The notes: generated from the sequence alone by a model not told the origin. Shown: positions 48,554-61,268, counted from the first letter of the stretch. The stretch is DNA of 64,000 nt from Hoplostethus atlanticus (GCA_034670405.1 JAXDDX010000033.1:4118501-4182500), one strand, 5' to 3'. Program-made: numbers and translations.

Positions 48554-51500
48554 CTGTGCTCCTTACCTTGCCAAGCCCTGGACCAAACATCAGTGGGAAT
48601 CTGTGTTAGCATGGCTACAATACAATGGGTGTAGCTAACAAGCTAGCCATCTGTTTTATCCTCTTTTGAGCGTTACATTTAAATCATATGTTTTCTTTCA
48701 AATGTTTCTCATGTTCTTGTTTTGTTCTATATCTATGCTGCATGTCTTGGTTATCGGACAGCAAAGACAGAGATTATTTTGCTTTGTACTAGTTTGTCTG
48801 CTGTAACCAAAATAACACTCATTCACTCATTATCTCTTTCCTGAAATACCTAAGTACAAATTTTACAGCTGCAAGGAAATAATTAGCTGTTCTTTTCAGT
48901 GAGGATTCCTTAATCCATAATTGTGTTGTTATGAGATACCTGTGGTAGTGGAGAAGACGTGCACCTTCCCTGATGAAAACATCAATGTTCTCATCAACTG
49001 TTTGTTCTGCTTGGGGGAGATTGCATCCCGCAGCATGTGCTGCCAGCTATTAACAAACACCTGCCTTCCAATCAAATTATTTAACGGATGACTTCAACTC
49101 CTTTTTGCCTCGAGGCAAGCTGTGATTTTTCCAACATCTTTCTGCGGTCTTCACAGCTTCGGGTTTTTAGATGTTCATTAGCTGTCAGGTTTTATAGCTG
49201 AGCCGAGGAAGCCCTTCAGTCAACTATTTTTGAGCTTGAACGTTTGTGATTTAATAAAGCAATAACACGTGTATGGTTTTATTACCGAGATCACTCAAAT
49301 AATCGATTGTACTGCCTGTGTTGAAAGTTATTCACACTGTTGGTTTTCTCAGTGCAACAAGCTATTCATGCTACTGAGCGCATTAGTGCTGAAACACTCT
49401 TGACTGTATACAGTGTAATGGGGTTATTTAAGTTAGTCTCTTCGGTCTTCACTAGTCTTACTATTACTATTTATTTAAGTCTCATATCTATATTGAGTTG
49501 TTCTTTAATTAACACAAACCACACAGTTCTGCACCATTTAAAAGCATTAACTCGTATGATGTCTTGATTCCTGAACACAAGATATGATATTCCTTTAATA
49601 TTAGATGTCATCTGCTCGTATGTCCCTTGTACTAATGGAATCTGTTGCATTTCATGTAAGCAAAGTTCGACCGGACAATTTATTTTGCCCTCAGCTCTGT
49701 GGCATTACACAAAACAGATGGTGGATTTGTGTGATTAAGACGTGGTAGTGTACAGTAGGATCTGTGTATTGTTAAGACCACAGCAGGGGCTTACATTCTA
49801 ATGCACATGGAAAGGAGCTTTTGATCGCATAAAGCGCATAAACCAGGCAAAAGTATAGCATGTCTGATGTCATGACCTGACCCCGCGGCTATACGTATGA
49901 TCCCTGGCATCCCCTACTCTGACGCGACCTCTGTGTAATCCTCAACTCTGTATTGCCTCAGCGCCGCTTCTGGATACCGCGTGTTTACCCAGCATCCTCC
50001 AGGCCTGCCTTCTATCATGGTTTCCATCAGTGGCAAGGTGCCAGGAAAAACAGCCTCCTGCAAACACCGCAGTCCCCCCGGTGTCACAGTAGCTCTGTTC
50101 CAAAAAAGCCGGCCTCACTTTGATGCCGCTTGGCTCAATATGAGAGTGCCGCTGCCAGCCTGCTACCTGACTGACTGCTTGTGCAAACGGGGGAGGGGGG
50201 GAGGTAGCCGCACCGCTGGCCATCTGCGGACACCTTGGCATTCTGCACATGGAGTCTTCAGATGATACGGGGAATAATTACGATGCATCCAGCGTCCAGC
50301 GCGTTCTTAATGGAGGAAATGAGATGGAAGTGCGGTGATATCTACATTGAATTACATGCTGGCCCAGAACCCAGCGTGGGCTCGGCCCGGCCTTGGAGGG
50401 ACTCCAGTAGCAGTGCAGGAAATATTCATATTAACAGGTGATTGAATCCTGTATCCAGACTTAATAGAATGCTGAATGTCTATATATAGAGAGATATATA
50501 TGTATGTCTGTGAAGCATTTTGGTGTGCATCCAATCACATACAGACAAATTCCTGCACATTTGGACAGTTGAACATCTTTAAATGACACGTGAGCATGCA
50601 ATTAAATGTTGTGTTCATTCTTGTATTCACTCTTAAAATCAGATTTTTCATAAACCAAGTGAGGGGTCTTCAACGCAGCTCTTCTCTAGACCTTGAACGT
50701 GACTAGAGGGGTACTCTTATTTTTAAATAATGCCACTTGACTGAGGGAAAAATCTCTAAAACGAAAGAGATGGAACTGAAATCAGCACTTGGCCAGATCT
50801 CTTCACTTATTTTAGTTGGAATTTACTACTGATGCATTATTAAACGTTAGGATGGAAGATGTTTTACAGTGTGTGGATTAGCAGAACAGCCTCATTAAAA
50901 GCGAACAGCGGTGACAGCGCTGTGCCCTGTCTCGTTACGCAGCAGCTGCACAGCGGGGGTGTCAGGTCTAGACCGACATGAAGGGTCAGGTTGACTGACC
51001 GAGCGCTGGTAGGAAACGTTAGTCAACTCTATGTCTTCTTTTTCACGATTCCCATTGGTTTAGCTGTTCGCAGCAGCAGCCACCGTTTGTCAGCCTTAAG
51101 CCGTGGCCAGAGCAGTTTCAGAACCAGCGCTCCGTTGGGGCAAACAATAGGAATTTAAGATCTAGGGAGGAACGAGTGGGGGGGGCATAGGGAGTCTGTC
51201 CTAAGCCGTTTTAAGTAAGTAATAAATCTGTCATGCCACTTGGAATGAGGCTGCTTGTTTGTGAAAGAACAGCGGGGGACTGTTGAGATTTAGTGGGAAA
51301 GCCCCCAAACCCAAACCACCCACTGATTACAAAGCTCTGCAGGGAGGTTGGCAGTTCAAAAGCTCAGTAAAGCAGCACACAGCGCAGGGTACGGGCTCTT
51401 TCATCACAGCACTGAAGAAGGAGGTTTGAATTACGGGTGTGAAATACTAAACAATATTATCTCGGCAAAATGCTTTAACATGAAATGGTGAAAATGGTGT

Positions 51501-51710
51501 TTTTAGTCTCTTGGCTGTCTGTGTTGCTGTCCCCGGTGCTTAAAACCAGAGGCTGAGCAGCGTTCACTGAACCGCTGTCCGTGGTGCTGAAATACACAAA
51601 CCTTGCAAAGAGCTCACCCCTCTGGAGCAACACAAAAGCATTTCTTTGGGATTTTCTTTTTTTGTGGTAATCTGCGAGATTCTTTAGTTTTATTTAGCTC
51701 AGCCTCGTTG
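48554..51710. other. No gene seen
   Basis: Unique sequence. At 49942-50265 frames are open on both strands (102 and 94 codons), a sign of GC-rich chance rather than coding. Confidence 0.5.
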
Positions 51711-51952
51711 CTGTGGTGTCCCTCACTGTGGTGTTCCTCACTGTGGTGTTCCTCACTGTAGTGTTCTTCACTGTGGTGTTCCTCACTGTGGCGTTCCTCA
51801 CTGTGGTGTTCCTCATTGTGGTGTTCCTCACTGTGGTGTTCCTCACTGTAGTGTTCTTCACTGTGGTGTTCTTTACTGTGGTGTTCCTCACTGCGGTGTT
51901 CCTCACTGTGGTGTTCCTCACTGTGGTGTTCCTCACTGTGGTGTTCCTCACT
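51711..51952. repeat. 15-bp minisatellite 1
   Basis: About 16 units of GTGGTGTTCCTCACT with a few variants (TTCTTCACTGTA, CTTTACTGTG, CTCATTGTG, GGCGTTCCTCACT). Since 15 is a multiple of three, several frames stay open on both strands, giving repetitive peptides of pattern VVFLT, SEEHH or NTTVR. These are artefacts. Confidence 0.97.
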
Positions 51953-52200
51953 GCTCTTCCCAGAGATCACCTGTCAATCAAACAGTGTGTCCAGTACTCT
52001 GACGTCTTTCTCCTTGGATTTCCTGTTGATGGAGTTTGAGTTCCTGTAGGTGGCGCTCTTTTCTCTGTCTGTTCAGCCATGGTGGCTATCGCTGCTCATG
52101 CTAACTACCCAGTTCTTCTTCTCTTTATTCCAAATAAACTGGAGGAGCGCACCAATCACCCCTGGCAGCTCTGCTCTGGATTGGGCTTCATCCTTGATGT
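51711..52200 (-). mobile_element. Unclassified element family F, copy B (internally deleted)
   Basis: After the minisatellite (51711-51952) come GATCACCTGTCAATCAAACA, GTCTTTCTCCTTGGATTTCC, GTGGCGCTCTTTTCTCTGTC and CATGCTAACTACCCAGTTCT, then a jump at about 52140 to GAGGAGCGCACCAATCACCC and TGCTCTGGATTGGGCTTCA. Copy C has about 330 bp between these two parts, so B is internally deleted. The right boundary lies near TATCCTTGAT/CATCCTTGAT in both copies. Confidence 0.65.
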
Positions 52201-53167
52201 GATGAATGATGATAGATGGATATTTATATGAAAAGGTCACAGATTATTACTTTGAATCTGAAAGTTATATCCAATCAGTATGAAAAGGAAATGCCAGAAA
52301 TCTAAATTGAGGTGTGAAATTAAACAAAGCAAAATGAAATTAACCCCCAATCCAGTGGGTCTGCCTCTGCTGGCTGGCAGTGATGGAAAACTGGTCTAAT
52401 CATTGTCAAAGTAGTAAGAAGCAAACACATTACTGATGGATGCCAGAAGGACGATACTCACCAGAGGATGTTTGTGCACGTTTAGAAACCCTTGAGATTG
52501 ATTACTGAAGCTACAGAACGTTACCTGCTGCAACAAGGTACGTCTTCTAGCATTCTGGGACATCTGTGTATTAGTACATGGACTGATCTAGGATCACTAT
52601 TTAATTCATATGATAAGATAGACTTTACCACTGACTGACGGGGCAAACTGGTCTCAGATTAAGCACTTCTACTGTGAAGTTGTTTTGTACCCATCAGGGC
52701 CACCTGCTCCGATAAAACCATCACTGGCCTGCATGTAAAACTCAATATGAAAACACAACACAGCACCCACCAAACAGCAACATGTTTAAAAGTGGACTCA
52801 TCTAGATTTCTGAATTATTGAATGATGATTGTCAGGCAACAATTGTTCTCAAATATGGTTCAAGCTTTCACATAGGCCCTGACCTTTTGTGTCTTGAAAC
52901 AATTTCCAAATCATAGACAAACGAGATGCACTGCGCGAAGAATAAAGGGGAAATGACTTCTCAGCAGGTGGTCTTTATCCCTCCCGTCTAGTTTCTCTCT
53001 GTGTTTCTCTGCATTGCACCCTCGCTCCCTTCTAGCAGATGGTTGTAGTTTCCATTTATACTTTTAACGAGCGTTGGAACAGATGTGGCAGGTGTCATTC
53101 ATCTGCTGAAAGAAGATACAAGGTTCAGAGGGAATAATGATGATTATGATCTTGTCTCCATCTTTGG
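52201..53167. other. No gene seen; spacer between element copies B and C
   Basis: AT-rich unique sequence with no open frame over 60 codons. Confidence 0.6.
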
Positions 53168-53975
53168 TGCTGTGGTGTTCCTCACTGTGGTGTTCTTCAC
53201 TGTGGTGTTCTTCACTGTGGTGTTCCTCACTGTGGTGTTCCACACTGTGGTGTTCTTCACTGTGGTGTTCCTCACTGTGGTGTTCCTCACTGAGGTGTTC
53301 CTCACTGTGGTGTTCTTCACTGTGGTGTTCCTCACTGTGGTGTTCCTCACTGAGGTGTTCCTCACTGTGGTGTTCCTCACTGTGGTGTTCCTCACTGCTC
53401 TTCCCAGAGATCACCTGTCAATCAAACAGTGTGTCCAGTACTGTGACGTCTTTCTCCTTGGATATTCTGTTGATGGAGTTTTAGTTCCTGTAGGTGGCGC
53501 TCTTTTCTTTGTCTGTTCAGCCGGGGTGGCTATCCCTGCTCATGCTAACTACCCAGTTCTTCTTCTGGTTATTTCAAACAAACCGCTGTTGCTGCGTCCA
53601 GTCACATAAAATGCATCACTTCATGTGCACCCAAGGACTACGTGACACCGGGTGTTTAAAACAGCAGATGTAAAAGCTTTCATTAGCTGGCTAGAGGTTG
53701 ACTCACTCGGCAAAACGGAAATGTATTTCTATGAAAATGTTTCAAATGATTACTTTAAGTGATCCTGATTCAGTTGGCTATGTGGTGTGCACATGCGTGT
53801 GTGTGTGGTTTAGTACTTACTTACCTGTGTTTGTGTATTTGACAGTAAATCCATCCTCAGGCACAAACACACAATCACACACAATCACATGGGAGGCCCA
53901 GGCTGACCCGGGAGGAGAGCACCAATCACCCCTGCCAGCTCTGCTCTGGATTGGGCTTTATCCTTGATAATTTGG
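53168..53975 (-). mobile_element. Unclassified element family F, copy C (longest copy)
   Basis: This is the most complete member. It comprises the minisatellite (53170-53396), the common block (53397-53570), ACACCGGGTGTTTAAAAC, GGCAAAACGGAAATGTATTT, a TG-rich stretch, GGAGGCCCAGGCTGACCCGG and GGAGAGCACCAATCACCCCT, ending near TTTATCCTTGAT. No transposase, integrase or reverse transcriptase is visible, so it is non-autonomous. Class unknown. Confidence 0.65.
53170..53396. repeat. 15-bp minisatellite 2
   Basis: About 15 units of the same GTGGTGTTCCTCACT motif, with its own variant set (CTGAGGTGTTC and one unit with TTCCACACT). It occupies the same position in element copy C as minisatellite 1 does in copy B. 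Open frames through it (up to 174 codons) are repeat artefacts. Confidence 0.97.
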
Positions 53976-54829
53976 CTCCTGGAGTGTCTCTCTCTCTCCC
54001 TGGGTTTACAGCCCCGGACTCAGGAGAAGGTAGTGCAATAAACAAGTCCAATGACAGCGAAGGTGAGAGGAAACACAGTCCTTAGAGAGAACAGCTTTTG
54101 GGATTTTCTTTATTGCTGTTTTCCTATGTTAGGTTACACAGGAGGGTTCAAATCAGTGGAGAAGCAACATCCCCTGTCTAAACCTAACAAGGGTGATTAA
54201 CTGTCAAAAAGATTTCTTCCTCCATCCCATAGTTGAACTGTTTTTTTAACGGACCCAGTTTACTGAGCTAAATGGACTTAGGAGAGGCTGTAACCAGGTG
54301 ATCCTCTTTATCTTTGACTCGGTTGCTTAAGTTGACCTATCAGACTTTGCAATTGTGGCAACGTGGCGGATCAATGACTCGACGGGATCTGACTCTGCTA
54401 AGTTCCTTCTAAAACCACCGCAGAAATGAGAAGCTAATGGAGCGGAGAGACACAAACTCCTGTGTCCGACTCAGGCTTTGCAATTAGCTTATTTGTCCCA
54501 ACTGTAATTACAACCAAATCAGGCCATTAGCCGACCAGAGTGGCTTGACCAAGATGTTGAAAATCCTCTACATGCTTAGCGAGACATTTCTGCTCCAGCA
54601 AATGATGAACAGCGTTGCACTGCAATGCCGGGACAGTGGACATGCATTAATATATGAAGTGCACATTCTATGCTTGGGTTGTAATCACCCTCATAAATTC
54701 TCCCGTTATTTTCATACCTCACCGTCGCCTAGATATGAAATCGCCTCACAAAAATACCCATAACACCATGAGCCAGTGAAGTAAATACCTTCCTTTGTTC
54801 AAATAAACCTAATTTCCCAAGTGAAGCGC
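53976..54829. other. No gene seen
   Basis: Unique sequence between element copy C and the CNE candidate. Confidence 0.55.
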
Positions 54830-55260
54830 ACGTGTACTGTTTGTTCAGCGGCCATGCTGTTAGTTTGCTGTCATCAAAAGTCCTTTATGTGTGCAGGTTT
54901 AAGTTTAATAAGGCACTTTATATGGCGCTGCCTGTCAGGGATGATAAAACAACCTTTGTGTGCTTCATGAGGAACAATGATGCGAGGCAGATGATTTTCC
55001 CCAGCAAATCGCTTATCAGTGCAACAACTGTGTACCTCCTAACAAAGAAAGATAAGGAGTTTGTAATTTCCCCCGCAACTGATTTGTATTAATCAAGTGA
55101 ATTATATGATAACCGCGCTATGGTTCAGGCTTTGTGCTGTGACGTGGGAGGCTCGGGAAAAGTGCTGTATCATTTTTAGAGGCATATTAGCATGCAGTAT
55201 AAATCTCTCTCGCAGTATTAAGCAGACAGATCCATTAATTATGAGGCCTATCAGGAGCGT
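54830..55260. other. Candidate conserved non-coding element
   Basis: Repeat-free block with an 86-codon open frame (54832-55092) that has no family features, and homeodomain-like sites (TGTATTAATCAAGTGAATTA; CATTAATTATGAGG). I think enhancer-type DNA is likelier than a gene, at low certainty. Confidence 0.2.
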
Positions 55261-55432
55261 ACACCATCAGATCCACTGACCTGTGTGGTCGGGAGCAAGC
55301 TGACCCACTTTCCCGACAGTGCTTTTTATCACCTCGTTTTTCATGAGGTCCACTGCCAGCCCCAGCAAGCTGGACTTTGTCGACTGTCTGAGACGTGATA
55401 GATTGTTAGCAGGGTGGTGATACTGTAGTCTA

Positions 55433-55433
<1 letters not shown>

Positions 55434-55490
<57 letters not shown>
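55434..55490. repeat. (TG)n microsatellite
   Basis: About 28 perfect TG units, the longest CA-type array in the window. Confidence 0.98.
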
Positions 55491-55491
<1 letters not shown>

Positions 55492-58400
55492 CAGGGGCAT
55501 GAGGCAGATTAAAAAGGTATAACTTGACTGATTGCGTGACACTGCTAAAGGACTGTTCTTGTAACTTCCTTCACCTCCCGTCTCCTCCGCATCGTCATCC
55601 TCTCCCCCCTTTCCACATAGTCTTCCTCGTCCTCCTCCTTCTCTTCATCCTCGACTTCATCATGGTCACACTCGCCGAATCATAGTTATTATCAAAAAGT
55701 TCAAGGTCAACGAGTTGCATGTCATATTTCTCCTGATAGTACTGTAACTCCTCGATAAACATCGCTGTGCTGCCGCATTTAATAACAAAAAAGGAGTCGG
55801 TCTTACCGGGCTATCAGTTGGAGCCGCTGCACATTTCAGGCTTCGCTGAGTGCCAAGTCATGCAAAGACATGCTATCTGTGGGAGGAGAAGAGAACCCTG
55901 AAATAGCCGACGCATGTGGAAATCCATTCATGTTGATGTGTGTGTGCCAACGTAAACTCCCGGGACTTGATTTTGATTTGAATTCACATGTGCAAGCTGC
56001 TGAGCCGGCCCCGGCCACCTGTACACCACGCGCTAACATGCTCCTCACATCTAGATAGCATCCAGATATCAATTAGCAGCATTCAATTCACACCTGGCGT
56101 CAAAAAAGGTGGATCCACACACAGCTGGATTGTGCTGCCCCTCGCAAAATGCAAAAAAAATCATCAGCGGGCACTTGGGAGGTTGCAACCCTGCAGTACT
56201 TTTACTTCAAAAGTTGTACTGAGTGATCACGTACCGCAGGCATCAGCTGGTCCTCCAACCCAGATAGCAACAGCCTGTGTTCGTTATTGTTGTTCCTCTG
56301 TAAGTTTCAAATCAATTTTTATTGCAAACACAAGCAAAAAAAACCCCCAACCTGGCAGAACAACCTCTGATGACCTTGACTGCATGGTCATGAATTCATT
56401 ATTAACTTCTGCTGCTGCTGCTGCAAAAAAACTGTGGTTCTTTGGCTCCGCCCATTGAGGTTTAACTCAACCAATGAGATAATTTGTGCCTCCAACTCTG
56501 TTTCTGCTCATTGATTTTGCTCATAAACCAATCAATTAGAAATGGCACTAACAAAATGAAATGGTCAAACTGGAGTGAACAAAGGATCAAAGGATTGAGG
56601 TAATACCAGAACCAAAGATCCTTCCACCAAACAAAACAAGAACACAGAACAAAAAGAACAAAATGAGTCCTTGAAGCACCCTTTATCTTTAGAGTGTCGG
56701 GATGAAGTAGACACGTAAAGCTTTGCAAAAAAGGGTAGACACAAATAAAATCACATTACTGTGAGATGAAATTGAGGCTGGCTTCGCTCACTCCAATGAG
56801 AGTTTCTGAATGATTCATCTGCTATATACAACAAACAAACAGCTAGTACCAAACAAGTGTACGGTGCTATACGATTGTGGGCTTTGCTAAGAAACCTTGA
56901 AAGTGATGTCACTGAAATTGATATCAGCGCCTGATTTCTATCAACTAAATGTTTCAAACGTTGACATTTCCACTGCAGGTGCGGGAGATGCGCCGGTCCC
57001 CACACTTGTTTAAAAATGAATTAGAGACATGAAGCTTGATGAATTATGAATAGAAACCGGATAGATCATCAACACGATGATGAATTCTACGCCCGACCAT
57101 ATCTGCAGAGGTCGTGCGATATCTCAAACTGTGCAGTCAGGGGGTTATGACACCAGATGTCTGTTAATGTCAGGACTTTGATGCTAACAAAGTGTGGGTA
57201 TGACCTCACTAGGGGCTCCATACCATACAGGCAGGGAGTAAAACTAGTAATTGAACGTTTATTGACAAGGATCAAATTGTTGGCCGATACATGAGGGAGT
57301 AGCTTTTAAATGGAACGTGAGCTCCTTCAACACAACCGGTGAAAATACATCAAGAGACCAAACTCTACTGTACAAGTACAATGTACCGACTGTACAGGAA
57401 GGTCACCAGCACAATGCATGTTGACAGTACAAATAAAGAAATGTACAGTACTGGCAAATAACCAGGAGCAAACACCAAGTTCAGGAAACGTTCAAATGTT
57501 CAGCAATCCTTTTGAATCGTTTTGGACAAACTAGCAAGCAACAACATTGCACAGATCGCTAAAACAAATACAGCAGAGATCTTTAGCCAGCGTGCTCTCG
57601 TTGAGTTATGAAACACAGAAAACAATAGAAATATGGGTTTCTTTCCTGGAAAGAAGAAGCCGGTGCACTTTAGGCAGGGTGAAGAATCCAGTTAGTCTGG
57701 GAAATTTGTTTTCAGTGCACTATTTGAAGGAACCAATCACAAAATGAAATGGTGTGGCCAATGTGTACAAGGTAAACTGAATCAAGTTGAACAAGGAGCC
57801 TTCCTCCGCCCCATTTTCAAGTTACCAGAGAGAGGAGGACCCATAAGGATACGTAGTTCCTGTAGAGGAGAATGCAACCTCAGTTGATTTTAACCATCCA
57901 TCTGGCATTGTAAAGTCTGTCACAACATTTCCTGCAAATATTATTTGATGATCCATCAAGAGTTGCTGGTTTAAAATCTAGCATTGTGCTGTTAAGTGAT
58001 GATAACACTTTGTTTTAAACCCGAGAGCAATACATCATGACACCCGTCCTCCGTCATCCATCTATCATTTTTCTTATCAATAACAGCACTCAAGCACACT
58101 ATTCAATATTTGTGGAGCAGATTCTACATGTTTAATAAATGCTATCACTGCCAAGGAAGAAGATAAAGTGGTTATTATAAGACAGTAATGCAATAATAAA
58201 GCTACTCAGGAAAAGGGAAGCCTGTACTAGAGAGAGCGCCTTGCACTCGGAGACACAATACTACCTCTTGCTTCGAGGTGGGCTTATCAACGGTAACAGA
58301 GTTTGTGGTCGCTGCAGGAATGATGTGTTGAGGTTATGGAATTAAAGGCGACGCCAGAATTGGAGGATGTGGTTGCCAGACATCATCTTTTGTAATAAGC

Positions 58401-58884
58401 GTAGGAAATAACTAACTTGCAAACTGTATTTTTCCCAGCAGTGTTCCTCTGTGAGGCCGCGGCGTGTGCAATTTCTTCATTTTCCTCATTTCACTGAGCT
58501 GTTTTTATCACCATGTGAAATAAACTGTCCTCCATACGACATCGTCCAAATTCAAACTCATCATCTGTCAATAATCCTCAAAGACGGTCGACAGTTTTGG
58601 GATTATGTGTGAGATTACATGCTTTAAGTGCTTCTTTAACATGCAGAGCCTGTCCGTCTGAGAGCCTGGTGATCATCCAACAACAGAGATGATAATTGAG
58701 ATGATAATTTAGGGGTGTTGCAACTCATGCTTTTGCTGTTCGTACAGTATTTCCAACAGTTGATAAATATAACGACATGAAGTGATTTTTTTTACATGGA
58801 CGAATTTGACATAAACCACATCAACAGAGAAATATAACATGATTTACTTATAAATGAAGTTTAAATCTACATTCTTGCCACTTT
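55491..58884. other. No gene seen
   Basis: 55836-56458 has frames on both strands (up to 156 codons) without motifs. A TCC-rich patch sits at 55575-55660. The rest is AT-rich and featureless. Confidence 0.5.
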
Positions 58885-58960
58885 ACATTTCACTGCACAC
58901 CTCGTGTGTGTATGTGACAAATAAACTTCTTGAATCTTGAATCTTGAATCTTTTTCTTCC
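58885..58960 (+). mobile_element. 3' tail of a LINE-type retroposon with heptamer tail repeat
   Basis: The sequence CATTTCACTGCACACCTCGT, then TGTGACAAATAAACTTCTTG and a (TTGAATC) tail repeated three times, matches the 3' ends seen on fish LINE copies, which end in short tandem repeats rather than poly(A). The coding region is absent. Confidence 0.6.
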
Positions 58961-59149
58961 AATTGAATTTATTCACTTGGTGAAAATGGTGAATGGAGTT
59001 TGATTTTCTCTCAATAATGAATAAAGACATTAAAACGTATATATGGTTCATTTATTGTACAGGACAACATCCAGGGGAATGCATCCTGTCAAAGAGTATG
59101 AAGCTGAAGAAAGGTCACACTGGCGGCCCCAGAGGGAAGCAAGAGGTGA

Positions 59150-59464
59150 CTGCTTGAGTTTTGCAGACTAAAAAACCCAGAAATCATGTAACGTGATGTG
59201 AATGAACTGCGTGCTACTCGTACCTACGTGTCCTCTTCTTATTGGCTGATGGGGATGGAGGTGGTGAAGACGTTCAGCCTTTGTTCATGAGTCCAGCTTT
59301 CTCTTTCCCGCCAGTGACCAAACCCGATACCTGAAATTTATTTGGGTAAATGGGATCTCAACTAGCGGGGTTGGGACTTCCTTCTCCTTCTCCTTTGCAG
59401 CCCCGTTTCTTTATTTCGGCTCATGAAGTTTTGAATTTTCACATTTTGCCTAGTGCAGATTTAA
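59150..59464. mobile_element. TTTAAA-bounded MITE, copy 2 (diverged)
   Basis: The right end TTGCCTAGTGCAGATTTAA matches the right end of the 23.8-kb MITE, and near the left end AAACCCAGAAATCATGTAA then CGTGATG matches its AATACCCAGAAATCCTGTAA and GGTGACG. The left inverted repeat is worn away. Confidence 0.55.
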
Positions 59465-60479
59465 TCAATCTGCCCAGTGATGATGAATAGCCTATATTTT
59501 GTATCAAGCTCAGTAGACACACAGCATGGCGTTGCAGGCCTGTAGGAACATCTTCATCAATAACGTTCCTGTCATGTTGTGACTTTCAACCAATGGCTTT
59601 TAAATTACAGCCTGCTCACCCCCCAGTTAAAGCCTCTAAGTAGATATTCACCTATCTCCGGGCAGTCGCCTGCGGGAGGCTCCAAAGTTTGGCTTCCACA
59701 ATTTGGTTTAAAAGCGTTTCATTATTTTCATGTTCCGTCTACTTGTCGGAAGGCAGGCCACAGCGCCCTTTCAAGCTGAGTGCAAAACCAATTATTTCAG
59801 AGGTTCACAGAGTGACCCAGCCACAGTCTGCACTGTTTCCCCCGATCCTGGTGTAGCCGACTTTCCACGGAAAAGGCCTGCGAGCCTGTAGGCCCTCGCC
59901 CCGGCTGAGCACTCAATTCATTAGGCTTGATCAAACTGTCAACTGTGCAGTGGTCTGAAGCTGAGGCTCCCAGAACACACCCCACTGAAGGTCAGGAGTG
60001 ACAAGAATATCGATTTGCAGGCAGAAACGGAGGCATACAGCAATTTCATCTCACTTCTGTATTCTCTGCTCATCATCTGTCACCGCAGGGGGGCCATTGT
60101 TCAAGCATTTGTTTTATCGCGGTGCAAGGCCAGAGAGCTCCTGGCTGCTCCTCCCTTGGACTTCCCGACGATGCTTCTTATGATGTCTTACTGATTACAT
60201 ACACTTTGCTATTTGACACATGAGAAAAGCCCTGTTTCAAAGGGTTATACAGGAGGAAAATCTGCAGGAACAGTGTATTTACAGTATAACATAATGTAGC
60301 CTCGTATCTCCCCCAATCTCTGCAGTAAGTCCAGTAAGTACACTCTTAAATCTAAGGGTTCATTGGGAGTTTTTCTAAGATCCAAAGGGAGCCAATCAGC
60401 ACCTTAGGGTTCCTCACTAGAAAAAAGCTTTATCCTGCAAAGTAACTTTCAAGTCATGGTAACTTTAAATCAATACTCC
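59465..60479. other. No gene seen; a possible repeat end
   Basis: ACACTCTTAAATCTAAGGGT at about 60350 resembles the end of a common fish element ('CACTCTTAAAAATAAAGGTTC'). No partner end was located with confidence. Confidence 0.4.
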
Positions 60480-61268
60480 ACAGGGGTGATTGGTGCTCTC
60501 CTCCCGGGTCAGCCTGGGCCTCCCGTGTGATTCTGTGTGATTCTGTGTTTGTGCCTGAGGATGGATTTACTGTCAAATACACAAGCACAGGTAAGTAAGT
60601 ACTAAACCACACACACTTGGGCACGTGCACGCCACATAGCCAACTGAATCACGATCACTTAAAGTAATCATTTGAAACATTTTCATAGAAATACATTTCC
60701 GTTTTGCTGAGTGAGTCAAGCTCTAGCCAGCTAATGAAAGCTTTTACATCTACATTACATTACATTACATTACATTACATTACAGTGATTTAGCAGACGC
60801 TTTTATCCAAAGCGACTTACAATAAGTGCATTCAACATAGGTAGGTAGAGAACTACTAGTCACCAGAAATCATAAGTGCATTTCCTTCCTCAACAAGCAT
60901 CTAACAGCAGAACCAGTGCTGAGATAAAAGAGCAATAAGTTATCTACCTACTTTTTATTAAACAAATGAGACAGAAACGTAAATCAAATAAACAAGAGCT
61001 AAGACAAATAACCGAGTGCTAAGAGAACATCTGCTGTTCTACACACCCGGTGTCAGGTACTTTGTCAGGATTTGGCTGGGAGAAATCCTCGGGTGCACAG
61101 GAAGTGAAGCGTTTGATGTTACTGGAAGCAGCAACCGTGGCTTGTTTGGAATCAATAGAAGAAGAACTGGGTAGTTAGCATGAGCAGCGATAGCCACCAG
61201 ATATCGGCACCTACAGAAACTCAAACTCCATCAACAGAAAACCCAAGAAGAGAGACGTCACAGTACTG
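60480..61268 (+). mobile_element. Unclassified element family F, copy D (inverted relative to C, with nested insertion)
   Basis: Reading left to right it is the reverse complement of copy C: AGGGGTGATTGGTGCTCTCC, CGGGTCAGCCTGGGCCTCC, AAATACATTTCCGTTTTGCT, CACCCGGTGTCAGGTAC, GGTAGTTAGCATGAGCAGCG. It ends at ACGTCACAGTACTGGACAG before the minisatellite position. A separate 275-bp repeat is inserted at 60752-61026. Confidence 0.65.
60752..61026. mobile_element. Short dispersed repeat inserted in copy D, with target-site duplication
   Basis: The insert starts with (ATTAC) tandem units and TTTAGCAGACGCTTTTATCC then AAAGCGACTTACAATAAGTG, a wording found in very many fish genomes. ACATCT occurs at both edges (60746-60751 and 61027-61032), whereas copy C has it once, so this is a target-site duplication of at least 6 bp. 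Element class is not clear from the sequence. Confidence 0.75.

Noticed and set aside
48207..48590. 128-codon minus-strand 'protein' with a reverse-transcriptase-like end
   Set aside because: Its N-terminal third is the translation of the tRNA-Glu gene; only the rest is a LINE fragment.
51711..53396. CRISPR-like or coding repeat array
   Set aside because: The 15-bp units are directly joined without spacers, and the host is a vertebrate.
53085..53609. 174-codon open frame with VVFLT-type repeats, and the SEEHH / NTTVR frames on the other strand
   Set aside because: The frames run through a 15-bp tandem repeat that cannot create stops. They are open in several frames at once and end in element sequence.
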